Notes: a model not told the origin generated them from the sequence alone. Shown: positions 50,775 through 60,366, counted from the stretch's first letter. The stretch: DNA of 64,000 nucleotides from Clostridium transplantifaecale (GCF_900626075.1 NZ_UYZY01000004.1:434001-498000); one strand, 5' to 3'. Made by a program: numbers and translations.

Positions 50775-52778
50775 ATGGGATATGATGACGAGGTGGACCG
50801 CTCCAGAAACAGGAAGAGCCGGGCCAGACAGCCTGTCAAACGGACGGGGGACAGGGAAATTGAACAGAGAAAATACAGAGAGCCTGGGTATTCACAGCCT
50901 GGGCTTAACCTGATCACGGATACATTTACGGACGGAGGCGGCCGCAGGCCAAACTATGACAGGCCGGATTACGAGAGGCCGAGCCATGAAAAGCCAAACC
51001 GCGGCAAGCCGAGGCAGGAGCAGGAAAGCCGGAAGAAGAGCCGCGGACGGAAAGAGGCGAAGCAGGAAAAGGATAAGGGCAGAGGACGCGGTGAGCCGGA
51101 AAGAGGCGGAGGGATTTATAATACTCCCGCCAGGAAAAAAGCGAAGAAACGGAAAAGAAAGATTGTTATTATTCTCTTTGAAGTGCTGATTCTCCTGAGT
51201 GTCATTGCCTTCGCCGCATATTCCTATGTGGACAAGCGCCTGAGCGGCATGTCGAGACTCCAGTGGAATCCGGATGAGATTAAAAATATTGAAATCTCAC
51301 AGGAAAAACAGGAGCAGATGAAGGGGTACTGGACGATTGCCGTCTTCGGCGTTGACAGCCGTAATTCATCGGTGGGAAAGGGAAACAACTCGGATGTAAA
51401 CATGGTATGTAATATTAACATGGATACGGGAGAGATTAAGCTGGTTTCTATTTTCCGCGATACGTACCTCAATGTCAGTGATAAAAATTCATACAATAAA
51501 ATCAATGCGGCGTACCTGCAGGGCGGTCCCGAGCAGGCTGTAAAAGCGCTGAACAAGAACCTGGATCTGGATATAGACGATTACGCCACCTTTAACTGGA
51601 AGGCAGTGGCGGATGCCATCAATATCCTGGGCGGTATCGATGTGGAGATAAGTAAGGCGGAGCTTTACTATATTAATGCCTTCATCACCGAGACGGTCAA
51701 GGCGACGGGAGTTTATTCCGTCCATCTGAAAAAGACGGGAATGAATCATCTGGACGGTGTCCAGGCAGTGGCTTACGGAAGGCTCCGCCTCATGGATACG
51801 GACTATGCCAGAACGGAACGGCAGAGGAAGGTCATTACCCTTGCATTTGAGAAGTTTAAGAAAGCCGACTGGTCGACGATCAACAATGTGATACAGACCA
51901 TATATCCGCAGGTTTCGACCAGTATCCAGCTCAGCGATCTGCTTTCGGTAGCGAGAACACTGCCCAAGTTCCATATGGGCGATACCACCGGCTTCCCAAG
52001 CTCCAGAGGGGAAGCTAAGATGGGGAAGAAGGGAGACTGCGTCATCCCTCAGACTCTGGAGAAAAATGTAATCGAACTCCATAAGTTCCTGTTTGGTGAT
52101 GAGAATTATGTACCGACGGATACGGTAAAGAGTATCAGCAGAAAGATTATTTCCGATACTGGCCTTGCAAAGGAAGCCAAGCCTGCCGGTGACGTGGGAA
52201 CGGGCGGCGGACAGGTTCCGAAGTCGACGGCGGCAGATGAGACGAAAGAGACCAAGGAGCATGGAATTGATATTACAAATGAATCTGGCGAGAATGAGCA
52301 CAGCACCCACGGAACAGATGAATCGTCATCCTCGGGATATTACCCGGGCAGGCCTACGGAGGCTGAAACAGATTCCCAGGGTAATATGATATTCCCGTCG
52401 AGGGAGAATGAGAGCAATCCGTCAAAACCCTCGGAGAGACCCGGTGAGACAGAGACCGGAAGCGTTATAAGGCCGGGGACAACGGAAGAAAGCACGTATC
52501 CGGGTACGGAGGGCACCGGCGGTTACTACCCGGGAGGCGGCAGCAACGGAAATAGTAATGCACCGGGAAGCGAAACCTCACCGAGCTACAATAATGCGCC
52601 GGGAGGCGGATCCTCCAACTCCCAGAATCAGAATCAGACGCCGGGGAGCAATACGGACACGGGTGTGATTCTGCCTCCGGGAACGGGTACGGGAAGTGGA
52701 AACGGCGGCAATTATAACACGCCGGGGTCCAACAATTCCGGGAACAACGTGGAGTATTCGGGCCCGCCGGGATATTAG
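50775..52778 (+). CDS. LytR-CpsA-Psr (LCP) family glycopolymer transferase 2
   Basis: The architecture matches the protein at 47288: a basic head (1-125) with ERP/EKP repeats, one membrane helix (about 130-155), an LCP domain with VFGVDSRN, IFRDTYLNV and RLRLMDTDYARTERQR, and a low-complexity tail rich in Gly, Ser, Asn and Pro (about 500-667). The catalytic regions of the two are strongly alike, so they arose by duplication; the tails differ. It starts 24 bases after the sugar transferase and closes the operon. Confidence 0.93.
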   Translation: MGYDDEVDRSRNRKSRARQPVKRTGDREIEQRKYREPGYSQPGLNLITDTFTDGGGRRPNYDRPDYERPSHEKPNRGKPRQEQESRKKSRGRKEAKQEKDKGRGRGEPERGGGIYNTPARKKAKKRKRKIVIILFEVLILLSVIAFAAYSYVDKRLSGMSRLQWNPDEIKNIEISQEKQEQMKGYWTIAVFGVDSRNSSVGKGNNSDVNMVCNINMDTGEIKLVSIFRDTYLNVSDKNSYNKINAAYLQGGPEQAVKALNKNLDLDIDDYATFNWKAVADAINILGGIDVEISKAELYYINAFITETVKATGVYSVHLKKTGMNHLDGVQAVAYGRLRLMDTDYARTERQRKVITLAFEKFKKADWSTINNVIQTIYPQVSTSIQLSDLLSVARTLPKFHMGDTTGFPSSRGEAKMGKKGDCVIPQTLEKNVIELHKFLFGDENYVPTDTVKSISRKIISDTGLAKEAKPAGDVGTGGGQVPKSTAADETKETKEHGIDITNESGENEHSTHGTDESSSSGYYPGRPTEAETDSQGNMIFPSRENESNPSKPSERPGETETGSVIRPGTTEESTYPGTEGTGGYYPGGGSNGNSNAPGSETSPSYNNAPGGGSSNSQNQNQTPGSNTDTGVILPPGTGTGSGNGGNYNTPGSNNSGNNVEYSGPPGY

Positions 52779-52837
52779 AGTTTCAAATTATAACAGAATA
52801 GGATTATTATAGAACCGTATTATATAGTAAAGAACGA

Positions 52838-52895
52838 CAGCGCCCCTGCGGGACAGGTTTTCAGGAAACCGGACCGCAGGGGCGCTGCTTTGTCA
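52838..52895 (+). terminator. Terminator of the polysaccharide operon
   Basis: CAGCGCCCCTGCGG pairs with CCGCAGGGGCGCTG around an inner hairpin (GGTTTTCAGGAAACC) and is followed by CTTTG. Confidence 0.8.
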
Positions 52896-52940
52896 GTGAA
52901 CTGTGTGACGGGCACATTGGATATTCCCGTATTTTGTTTT

Positions 52941-54149
52941 TTATTTTTCGTCACATACCTGGAAAATATAAAACTTCAGATAGTAGGAAGATTCATCGCC
53001 GGACCAGAGAATCGGATGGTCCGCAGCTTGTGTCCGATATTCCACCTGGCGGAGGCGTTTGTGCACGCTTGCGGCGGCCTCGCGGATGGTTTTTGCAAAA
53101 AGCTCCGGATTCATGAAGTGGGAACAGGAGCAGGTGGCGAGGAACCCTCCGTCTTTTACCAGCTTAAGTCCTCTCATATTGATTTCCCGGTATCCCTTGA
53201 CCGCATTCTTGATAGAGTTTCTGGATTTCGTGAAAGCGGGAGGATCTAGGATAACGACGTCAAACTTTTCCCCCTTCTGTTCCAGCTCAGGTAAAAGTTC
53301 AAACACATCGGCGCAGAGGAAGGAGGCGGTTTCGGATACGCCGTTTAATTCGGCATTTTCCCTCGCCTGTGCGATTCCCAGCTCCGAGGCATCCACACCG
53401 AGGACTTCTTTGGCCCCCGAGACTGCCGCATTCAGGGCAAAGGAGCCGGTGTGGGTGAAACAGTCCAGGACACGTTTTCCTTTGCAGAGTTTCTGAATGG
53501 CCAGACGGTTATATTTCTGATCCAGGAAAAACCCGGTTTTCTGTCCGTCTTTCACATCGACATAATAGCGTACCCCATTTTCTTCAATCTCCACTCGGGT
53601 GTCGAACGGTTCTCCGATAAATCCCTTATACCGTTCCATACCCTCCTGAAGCCGTACCTTGGCGTCGCTGCGCTCATAGATACCCCGGATGCTGATTCCG
53701 TCTTCCTGAAGTGCTTTTTTCAGGCAGTCCAGGATGACGGGTTTTAAGCGGTCGACGCCGAGCGCCAGTGATTCCACAACGAGGACATCGGAAAATTTAT
53801 CAACCACGATGCCTGGCAGGAAATCGGCCTCACCGAAAATGATGCGGCAGCTGGAGGTGTCCACCGTGGCCTTCCTGTATTCCCAGGCATTCCTAACACG
53901 CATCTCAATAAAAGCATTGTCGATTACCGTATCTTTTCTGCGTGACATCATGCGGACGGTCAGCTTGGAACGGGTGTTGATAAACCCAGTCCCCAGGATA
54001 TAGCCGTCAAAGTCCAGCACTCTTACCATGTCCCCGTTTTCAAATTCTCCTTCAATCCGTTCTATTTCATTATCATAAATCCACATTCCCCCTGCCTTCA
54101 GGGAACGGGCTTCACCTTTTTTTATATGGACTACTGCCTGTTCATTCAT
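52941..54149 (-). CDS. rlmI: RlmI-like rRNA (cytosine-C5) methyltransferase with PUA domain
   Basis: An N-terminal PUA domain (about residues 1-75) is followed by a mixed alpha/beta domain and a SAM-dependent Rossmann domain. Seen are GFFLDQKYNRLA, VLDCFTHTGSFALNAA (SAM motif I), LDPPAFTKSRNSI (motif IV) and ATCSCSHFM (catalytic Cys). E. coli RlmI methylates C1962 of 23S rRNA, and the same target is likely. At 402 residues it is full length. AAAGAGGGATAAC precedes the ATG. Confidence 0.88.
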   Translation of the reverse strand: MNEQAVVHIKKGEARSLKAGGMWIYDNEIERIEGEFENGDMVRVLDFDGYILGTGFINTRSKLTVRMMSRRKDTVIDNAFIEMRVRNAWEYRKATVDTSSCRIIFGEADFLPGIVVDKFSDVLVVESLALGVDRLKPVILDCLKKALQEDGISIRGIYERSDAKVRLQEGMERYKGFIGEPFDTRVEIEENGVRYYVDVKDGQKTGFFLDQKYNRLAIQKLCKGKRVLDCFTHTGSFALNAAVSGAKEVLGVDASELGIAQARENAELNGVSETASFLCADVFELLPELEQKGEKFDVVILDPPAFTKSRNSIKNAVKGYREINMRGLKLVKDGGFLATCSCSHFMNPELFAKTIREAAASVHKRLRQVEYRTQAADHPILWSGDESSYYLKFYIFQVCDEK

Positions 54150-54258
54150 GTCGTTATCCCTCTTTCTTTTATTGTTTTGTTACAAGTATACAGGAGTGGG
54201 AAAAGGGTGGCAAGCAGAATAGGGATTTAATTGAGATGCGAGGACGCCTCTGTAAGAT

Positions 54259-54570
54259 GGCGGACGGGGTGGTGGGAGGGTGTGTATGAGTCTTCAGTCC
54301 CGGTTGGTAGGGTGTGGTGAGGGGGAATCCGGAGAAAAAAATTCCTGCGGGGACTCGCTCCCGCTTGTGAAGCGCACAGCGGATGCTAAGCTCGAAAGGA
54401 CCTGCCACCGCACGCTTTTGCACTAAGCTCGAAGAGACCTCGCTAAGTGCTCAATGTGTCGCTAAGCACCGGCGGGCTTCAAGGTCTCCCTTCGGAAAGT
54501 TTTTCTCTTCCTTCCCCGGGGAGGGTGTTGGCGGGACTGAAGACTCAGGGAAGGTGTTGCCCCGTCCGCC
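54259..54570. repeat. Long palindromic intergenic element, copy 2
   Basis: Arms GGCGGACGGGG (54259) and CCCCGTCCGCC (54560-54570), then TGAGTCTTCAGTCCCG (54287) and CGGGACTGAAGACTCA (to 54547), enclose GAGAAAAAAATTCCTGCGGG and a centre with GCGGATGCTAAGCTCG, repeated CTAAGCTCGA and GACCTCGCTAAGTGCTC. It is similar in plan to copies 1 and 3. A further 50-base flank (54577-54633) matches the flank of copy 3 in reverse. Confidence 0.8.
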
Positions 54571-54825
54571 GGCTTCAGGGGCTGATTGTCTCTTTCGTCA
54601 AGTGGGGTGGTGGTATTGTCGCGGCCACCATATAGTCGTAACTAGTTTACATTCTGACGACACCTTGGTTTGAGCTGCATAAAAAAGTATCAGCATAAAC
54701 ACTCTAAGATTATAAGATTGTAAGTTTCCATAGTTTCATCGTGAACAGGATGTAGTTTTAAGGCATCCAGAGAAACGTAGTGGCAGCGACAAGCGCCTCC
54801 CCCATTGAAGAAATAGGACAGATCA

Positions 54826-55111
54826 GCCGCCGCAGGCCGGGGGCCGGGCCGCTATCCTGGGCTGAGTCTTTCGTCCCGGACATAACCTTCTTGTGGGGAA
54901 GAAGGGAGAAAAAGATTCCGGAGGGAACCTGGGAGTTCATCGGCACTTACCGAGGTATTTTCGAGGTTAGTGACCGTTATGTACTCCAACGAGCGAAAGC
55001 GTTTCCCGCAGGAACTTTTTCTGCCCGGATTCCCCGCCCACGATAACCTTCCACCGGGACGAAAGACTCATCGATCCCCCTCACCACCCCGGTCCCCGGC
55101 CTGACGGCGGC
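54826..55111. repeat. Long palindromic intergenic element, copy 3 (inverted)
   Basis: Arms GCCGCCGCAGGCCGGGG (54826) and the near complement ending GACGGCGGC (55111), then CTGAGTCTTTCGTCCCGG and its partner near 55060-55077. The centre, read on the minus strand, has TCACTAACCTCG and ACCTCGGTAAGTGCCGA, matching copy 1. The preceding 54775-54828 is the reverse of the copy 2 flank. The remaining parts of the 54150-55269 gap (54634-54774 and 55112-55269) are AT-rich and show no gene. Confidence 0.8.
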
Positions 55112-55269
55112 GTCCTCATTTTTCAACTAAATAATAAAAATTTTATAAAACATAATTTGATGATATTTTCTTCACAGTTCTATCACAAATAGCTGATAGA
55201 CTAAGCCTTGTAAAAAGATAAATACAGAAAAAATGATAGAAAAATAGAAAACAGAGAGGAGACATGATT

Positions 55270-56817
55270 ATGTATAATGAAAATGAACATGACAATCGCC
55301 AGGGCAGCGGCCTGGGTCCGGATCACAATCCTGATAATGATTTAAATTATACGGAAGGGGCTTATGCAGACAGCAATTCTTCCAGGAGGCCAGAGAACAG
55401 TTATGGAGGTTACCATGATTCCAGATATACGGGAAATCCGGGAGGCTCTGATGGAAGATACACCGGTAATGCGGGAGATCCTGATGGAAGATACAGGGGA
55501 AATACTGAAGGTTCGGAGCGAAGAGACGGCGCCGGTCAGGACAGAAAACCGGACAGAAGTTATATTCCTCAGGAACCGAACCGCGGCCACAGAAGAAGCG
55601 GTCATGTGGCAAAGCGGTTCGCAGGGATTGCGGCCGCGGGAATCCTTTTCGGCTGTGTGGCCGGAGGGACGATGGCGGGTGTGAACATCCTGACCGAGCG
55701 CATGACGCAGGAGACGGTGCAGAGCAGTGAGGCGGCTGCGCTTTCGACGCAGGCTGCGGCGGAACAGCCGACAACAGCGGCGGCAGTGCCTGTTTCCACG
55801 GGTAATGATGTGTCGGCAATTGTTGACAAGGCAATGCCGTCCGTCGTAGCTATTAATAATAAGATGATCTACACACAGGAAGACTGGTTTTTCGGAAAAC
55901 AGTCCTACGAGGTGCCGAGCAGCGGTTCCGGTATTATTGCAGGCCAGAATGATTCGGAACTTCTGATTGTGACGAACAATCATGTGGTAGAAGGTTCGGA
56001 GGAGCTTTCTGTCACATTTATCGACAATACAACGGTGAAAGCAGCGGTCAAGGGTACGGACTCTGATTCGGATCTGGCTGTAATCGCGGTCAGCCTTTCC
56101 GATATCCCGGAGGAGACGAGAGGGAAAATCCAGCCGGCCACACTGGGCGATTCCGATACACTGAAACTGGGCCAGGGAGTAGTTGCCATAGGTAATGCAC
56201 TCGGCCAGGGCCAGTCCGTGACGGTAGGTTATGTAAGCGCACTGAATAAAGAAGTGACCATCGGCGGAGTGGACAGGACGCTCCTTCAGGTGGACGCGGC
56301 TATCAACCCCGGCAACAGCGGCGGAGCGCTCCTTAACATGCAGGGCGAGGTGATTGGAATCAACGCCGCCAAATATGCGGATACGGATGTTGAGGGTATC
56401 GGATATGCCATCCCGATTTCTTTTGCCAAGGACATCATTGACGATCTGATGACAAAGACGACGAAGATCACCGTGGATGAGGATCAGCAGGGATATCTGG
56501 GAATCCAGCTTCAGAATATTGACAGCAGAATGGCACAGGCTTATGGAATGCCGGAAGGAATCTATGTGTATAAGATTGTGGAGGGCGGAGCTGCGGCAAA
56601 TTCCGACCTGCGTGAGCGTGATATCATCACAAAATTTGACGGTGAGACAGTTAAGACAGGAGATGAGCTTCAGAAGATGCTGACCTACTACAAGGGCGGT
56701 TCCAATGTAACTCTTACGGTACAGAGCCTGGAAAACGGAGCCTATGTTGAACGGCAGGTACAGATTACATTAGGGTTCAAAAAAGACAGCCAGAAACAGG
56801 AAGTACAGCAGAACTAA
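55270..56817 (+). CDS. HtrA/DegP-like trypsin-type serine protease with PDZ domain
   Basis: A polar cytoplasmic head of about 110 residues with repeated RYTGN-type words precedes one membrane helix (about 117-137). The protease domain (about 180-390) shows the triad: His in VTNNHVVEG, Asp in DSDLAVIAV and Ser in INPGNSGGALLN. A PDZ domain (about 400-500) contains GYLGIQLQNID. These membrane-anchored proteases degrade misfolded exported proteins. ATG 55270 has AGGAG eight bases upstream; ATG 55264, two residues longer, is equally readable. The gene stands alone. Confidence 0.93.
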   Translation: MYNENEHDNRQGSGLGPDHNPDNDLNYTEGAYADSNSSRRPENSYGGYHDSRYTGNPGGSDGRYTGNAGDPDGRYRGNTEGSERRDGAGQDRKPDRSYIPQEPNRGHRRSGHVAKRFAGIAAAGILFGCVAGGTMAGVNILTERMTQETVQSSEAAALSTQAAAEQPTTAAAVPVSTGNDVSAIVDKAMPSVVAINNKMIYTQEDWFFGKQSYEVPSSGSGIIAGQNDSELLIVTNNHVVEGSEELSVTFIDNTTVKAAVKGTDSDSDLAVIAVSLSDIPEETRGKIQPATLGDSDTLKLGQGVVAIGNALGQGQSVTVGYVSALNKEVTIGGVDRTLLQVDAAINPGNSGGALLNMQGEVIGINAAKYADTDVEGIGYAIPISFAKDIIDDLMTKTTKITVDEDQQGYLGIQLQNIDSRMAQAYGMPEGIYVYKIVEGGAAANSDLRERDIITKFDGETVKTGDELQKMLTYYKGGSNVTLTVQSLENGAYVERQVQITLGFKKDSQKQEVQQN

Positions 56818-56874
56818 ATGAAACAGAACACTCTTTGCAGGTAAACAGTGTACTGTGAAGCATAACAACTAAAT

Positions 56875-56940
56875 ATACACCGGAAAAAAGCATACACCGG
56901 AAGGAAACGTACTCCGGAAGAAAACATATACCGGAAGAAC
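56875..56940. repeat. Short tandem repeats, about 17 bp, four units
   Basis: Four imperfect copies of ATACACCGGAAGGAAAC-type units follow each other just after the HtrA gene. There is no spacer structure, so this is not a CRISPR array. Confidence 0.7.
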
Positions 56941-57042
56941 AGCGGGGCCGCTGTGCACGGAACGGGCAGAATGTGAATAGAACATTTTACCTTCAGGGCA
57001 CAGCGGCTCTCTGCGTGCGTAACAGCTTTTTAGCTCGTTCCA

Positions 57043-57084
57043 GTGCCCCTCCCCTCCTGCTGTCCGCCGGAGGGGAGGGGGCAC
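57043..57084. other. Strong GC-rich hairpin
   Basis: GTGCCCCTCCCCTCC pairs with GGAGGGGAGGGGGCAC over an 11-base loop. An outer inverted repeat GCCGCTGTGC (near 56946) and GCACAGCGGC (near 56998) lies just upstream. No T-run follows. Confidence 0.65.
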
Positions 57085-57090
57085 GGCCGG

Positions 57091-57244
57091 GGTTACTGTT
57101 CACTCGGGATGTATTCCGCGAGGTGTTTTCACGTGTTTTTCGTGAAAATCCCGAGTTCTGCGGCGCGAAATGGCGTTCTTTGCCATTTCTGTGCATCGCG
57201 AAGCGTGTTATTGTTCACAGCGCAATGCGGTGTGAACAGTAACC
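57091..57244. repeat. Dispersed repeat with 13-bp terminal inverted repeats, GCGAGGTGTTTT family, full copy
   Basis: The perfect terminal repeats GGTTACTGTTCAC (57091-57103) and GTGAACAGTAACC (57232-57244) bound a 154-base segment with CCGCGAGGTGTTTTCACGTG, TTTTTCGTGAAAATCCCGAG and GCGAAATGGCGTTCTTTGCC. It is the most complete copy of the family seen at 4699, 39053 and 42888. It is MITE-like in form and has no gene. Together with the hairpin at 57043 it fills the gap before the transglutaminase gene. Confidence 0.75.
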
Positions 57245-57368
57245 GGCCGGGCGGCGTCTGCCTTCTGCAACAAAACTTTCCAATGACTTTTCAAGGTAAA
57301 TATTGTATACTGGGAAGCAGGGCGGATACTTTAACTGCGGTAGCTGCCGAAGGATGGAGGAACGTATC

Positions 57369-58781
57369 ATGATGGAAGAAAACAGAGCGAAAAATCTGGC
57401 TGCGCTTACTGCGCCGCTGCCGGAGGATATAGAGAAACTGAAATGGCACGGAGATTTTAACAGAGCGCTCCGCCTGATTGAAATACGTCTTGAAAAGGAT
57501 TTGCCAAAGATGTTGAAGGAAAGGCTCAGGCTGGAACGCGAAATCATAAGCCGGCTTCCCCTGCAGTACCCATATACCACGGAGCAGGCCATGGAGCTTG
57601 CGGCGGAAAAAGTCGGGAAATTTACTGCGGAGGAATTGGAAGACCTAATTGACGATAATGCGGTTGACTGGATGTTTATCGAGGGAGAGAGAAGGATTAA
57701 AGATGATTTCTTCGACAATCTCATAAAGACAAGAGCAGATATCAGGGAGCGCGTCTGTGACAGGTCTCTGTTGGAGGATGGAATACAGGAAGGGATTCTC
57801 AGAGATAAAACGGTTAAAAAGATGAAAGAATCGGGAGGCCTTGCCTGCTATTTTCATATCAGGACCACGATGAAGCTCAGAGAAGATGCTGTGGAGCAGG
57901 GGAAAAAGATAAGAGTTTACCTGCCGATACCGCTTGAATATTCCCAGGTGAGAAATTTCAGGCTTCTTTACACATCGATGGAACCGCTCTGCATCGCGCC
58001 GCCGCTCTGGCCTCAGAGGACGGTCTGCTTTGAGGCGGAGGCAGGGAAGGAACACTGTTTTTCCATCGAATATGAATTCGAGAACCATACGCCTTATACT
58101 GCACTGGAACCATACGCAGGAGGTATGAAGGCGGACGGGGAGAAGATTCTTCCCGACGGAAGCAGGCTGAAAGACTGGCTGGGAGAACAGCTTCCGCAGA
58201 TCCGGTTCACGCCGTTTCTTAAGAGCCTGGCCGGGGAGGTCACAGGGGAAGAAACAGATCCGCTGCGCAAAGCGAAACTTATCTATGATTATATTACTTC
58301 TCATGTGAATTATTCCTTTGTCCGATCTTATTTTACAATAACCGACATTCCGGGATATGCGGCTTCGGGGCAAAAAGGTGACTGTGGAATACAGGCCCTC
58401 CTGTTCATTACCCTTTGCAGGATTGCAGGTATTCCGGCCAGATGGCAGGCTGGTCTTTACGCCAGTCCGCGGGATATCGGCTGCCACGACTGGGCACAGT
58501 TTTATATTGAACCCTACGGCTGGCTTTATGCGGACTGCTCGTTTGGCGGAGGCGCATACCGCGACGGTAAGGAAGAGAGAAGGGAATTCTATTTTGGGAA
58601 TCTGGATCCATTCAGGATTCCTATGAATTCAGAGTTTGGATGGCAGTTTATGCCCCCGATGAGGTGGCATGGAAGCGACCCATACGACAATCAGATGGGG
58701 GAAGCGGAGTATGAGGACAGGGCGCTGGTTTACGGAGAATTTGAGACGATCCAGGAAATAGTGGAAATCAGGGAACTGTAA
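57369..58781 (+). CDS. Transglutaminase-like domain protein
   Basis: The C-terminal half (about residues 320-440) is a transglutaminase-like papain fold with the catalytic Cys in KGDCGIQALLFITLCRIAGIPARW, His in GCHDWAQFYIEPYGWLYAD and the following Asp. The N-terminal 200 residues are helical and charged, then a beta-rich part. No signal peptide was seen, so it probably acts in the cytoplasm, as a protease or amidase-like enzyme. ATG 57369 has GGAGG eight bases upstream; a TATACT lies at 57306-57311. The substrate is unknown. The ClpX paralogue follows after 46 bases. Confidence 0.85.
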   Translation: MMEENRAKNLAALTAPLPEDIEKLKWHGDFNRALRLIEIRLEKDLPKMLKERLRLEREIISRLPLQYPYTTEQAMELAAEKVGKFTAEELEDLIDDNAVDWMFIEGERRIKDDFFDNLIKTRADIRERVCDRSLLEDGIQEGILRDKTVKKMKESGGLACYFHIRTTMKLREDAVEQGKKIRVYLPIPLEYSQVRNFRLLYTSMEPLCIAPPLWPQRTVCFEAEAGKEHCFSIEYEFENHTPYTALEPYAGGMKADGEKILPDGSRLKDWLGEQLPQIRFTPFLKSLAGEVTGEETDPLRKAKLIYDYITSHVNYSFVRSYFTITDIPGYAASGQKGDCGIQALLFITLCRIAGIPARWQAGLYASPRDIGCHDWAQFYIEPYGWLYADCSFGGGAYRDGKEERREFYFGNLDPFRIPMNSEFGWQFMPPMRWHGSDPYDNQMGEAEYEDRALVYGEFETIQEIVEIREL

Positions 58782-58827
58782 AGATAAAGAAACGAATTGT
58801 GCATTTACAGACAGGAGGAAACAGACG

Positions 58828-60318
58828 TTGGAAGACAGAGAAAAAGATAAATTGGAAGAGAGCGTGTCCACGGAACATGATAATGATTCGGTGCAGAATG
58901 TGGATAGCAGCGTTAACCGGGAGACGGTTCCGGGAAAAGAGAACCATTCCGACAGCGACGACGATTATGAGAAAATCTGCTACGTGTGCCGCCGGCCGGA
59001 GAGCAAGGCGGGAACCATGATCACAATGCCGGGCGGAATGAATTTCTGCCACGACTGCATGCAGAAGGCATTTGATTCCGTAACACAGAGCGGATTTGAT
59101 TTCAGCAAGCTGCAGAATATGCCGTATATGAACATGAACCTCAACGATCTTCCCAACATGGACGGCCTTAATATGGAGATTCCCAAAAAGAATAAGGTGA
59201 AGAAGAAAAAAGAGGAAGAAAAGCAGAAAGCGGAATTCAGCATCCGTGATATTCCGGCTCCCCATGTGATTAAATCACGCCTTGATGAGTACGTGATAGG
59301 CCAGGAGAAGGCAAAAAAAGTGATCTCCGTGGCTGTCTATAACCATTACAAGCGCGTTCTTCTGCAGAACGGCACACCGAAAGAGGACGGGGAAGAAAAG
59401 GATGTCCTGATTGAGAAGTCTAATATCCTGATGCTTGGACCTACCGGAAGCGGCAAGACTTATCTGGTAAAGACGCTGGCCCGCCTTCTGGATGTGCCGT
59501 TGGCTATTGCCGACGCCACGTCACTTACGGAGGCCGGCTATATCGGCGATGATATTGAAAGTGTGGTTTCCAAGCTTCTCTCGGCGGCGGATAACGATGT
59601 GGAGAAAGCGGAACACGGTATTATCTTTATCGATGAGATCGACAAGATTGCAAAAAAGAAGAATATTACCAACCGTGACGTCAGCGGCGAATCGGTGCAG
59701 CAGGAGCTTCTGAAACTTCTGGAGGGAAGCCAGGTGGAGGTGCCGGTGGGCTCAAACCAGAAGAATGCCCTGACTCCGATGACGACGGTTGATACGAATA
59801 ATATCCTGTTTATCTGCGGCGGGGCATTCCCGGATTTGGAAGGGATTATCAAGGAACGTCTGACAAAATCCACGACGATGGGATTTATGGGAGAGCTTCG
59901 CGACAAATATGAGTCGGACCCGAACATACTCTCCAAGGTGACGACGGAAGATCTGCGCGCATTCGGCATGATTCCCGAGTTCCTCGGCCGTCTTCCTATC
60001 GTGGTGACGCTGCAGGCCCTCACAAAGGAACTGATGGTCCAGGTCCTGAAAGAGCCGAAGAATGCGATCCTTAAGCAGTATATTAAGCTTCTGGAGCTGG
60101 ATGAGGTGAAGCTTGTATTTGAGGATGAGGCGCTGGAGTGGATTGCAGAGGAAGCGCTTAAGAAGGAAACGGGAGCCCGCGCGCTCAGAGCGATTATCGA
60201 GGAGTTTATGCTCGACATCATGTATGAGATACCGAAGGATTCCAATATCGGCTCAGTTGTCATAACGAGAGCCTATCTGGAAAAGAGCGGCGGGCCAATG
60301 ATTGAAATGAGAGGATAA
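58828..60318 (+). CDS. clpX: ClpX-type AAA+ unfoldase, long paralogue
   Basis: A C4 zinc-binding domain (CYVCRRPESK...FCHDCMQ, about residues 50-85) is followed by a Met/Asn-rich and Lys-rich linker and a AAA+ module: RLDEYVIGQEKAKK, Walker A GPTGSGKT, pore loop EAGYIGDD, Walker B IIFIDEIDKIA, NRDVSGESVQQELLKLLEG, and the loop TKSTTMGFMG, where MGF stands for the IGF tripeptide that docks ClpP. At 496 residues it is about 75 longer than usual ClpX, mainly before the AAA+ part. The start is TTG 58828 with AGGAGG upstream. No clpP lies nearby, so this is probably a second copy; true clpX may be elsewhere. Confidence 0.9.
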   Translation: MEDREKDKLEESVSTEHDNDSVQNVDSSVNRETVPGKENHSDSDDDYEKICYVCRRPESKAGTMITMPGGMNFCHDCMQKAFDSVTQSGFDFSKLQNMPYMNMNLNDLPNMDGLNMEIPKKNKVKKKKEEEKQKAEFSIRDIPAPHVIKSRLDEYVIGQEKAKKVISVAVYNHYKRVLLQNGTPKEDGEEKDVLIEKSNILMLGPTGSGKTYLVKTLARLLDVPLAIADATSLTEAGYIGDDIESVVSKLLSAADNDVEKAEHGIIFIDEIDKIAKKKNITNRDVSGESVQQELLKLLEGSQVEVPVGSNQKNALTPMTTVDTNNILFICGGAFPDLEGIIKERLTKSTTMGFMGELRDKYESDPNILSKVTTEDLRAFGMIPEFLGRLPIVVTLQALTKELMVQVLKEPKNAILKQYIKLLELDEVKLVFEDEALEWIAEEALKKETGARALRAIIEEFMLDIMYEIPKDSNIGSVVITRAYLEKSGGPMIEMRG

Positions 60319-60366
60319 AGGTTTTGACGCATGACGGTCAGGCCGTAAGGCCAAACTTCAATATGG

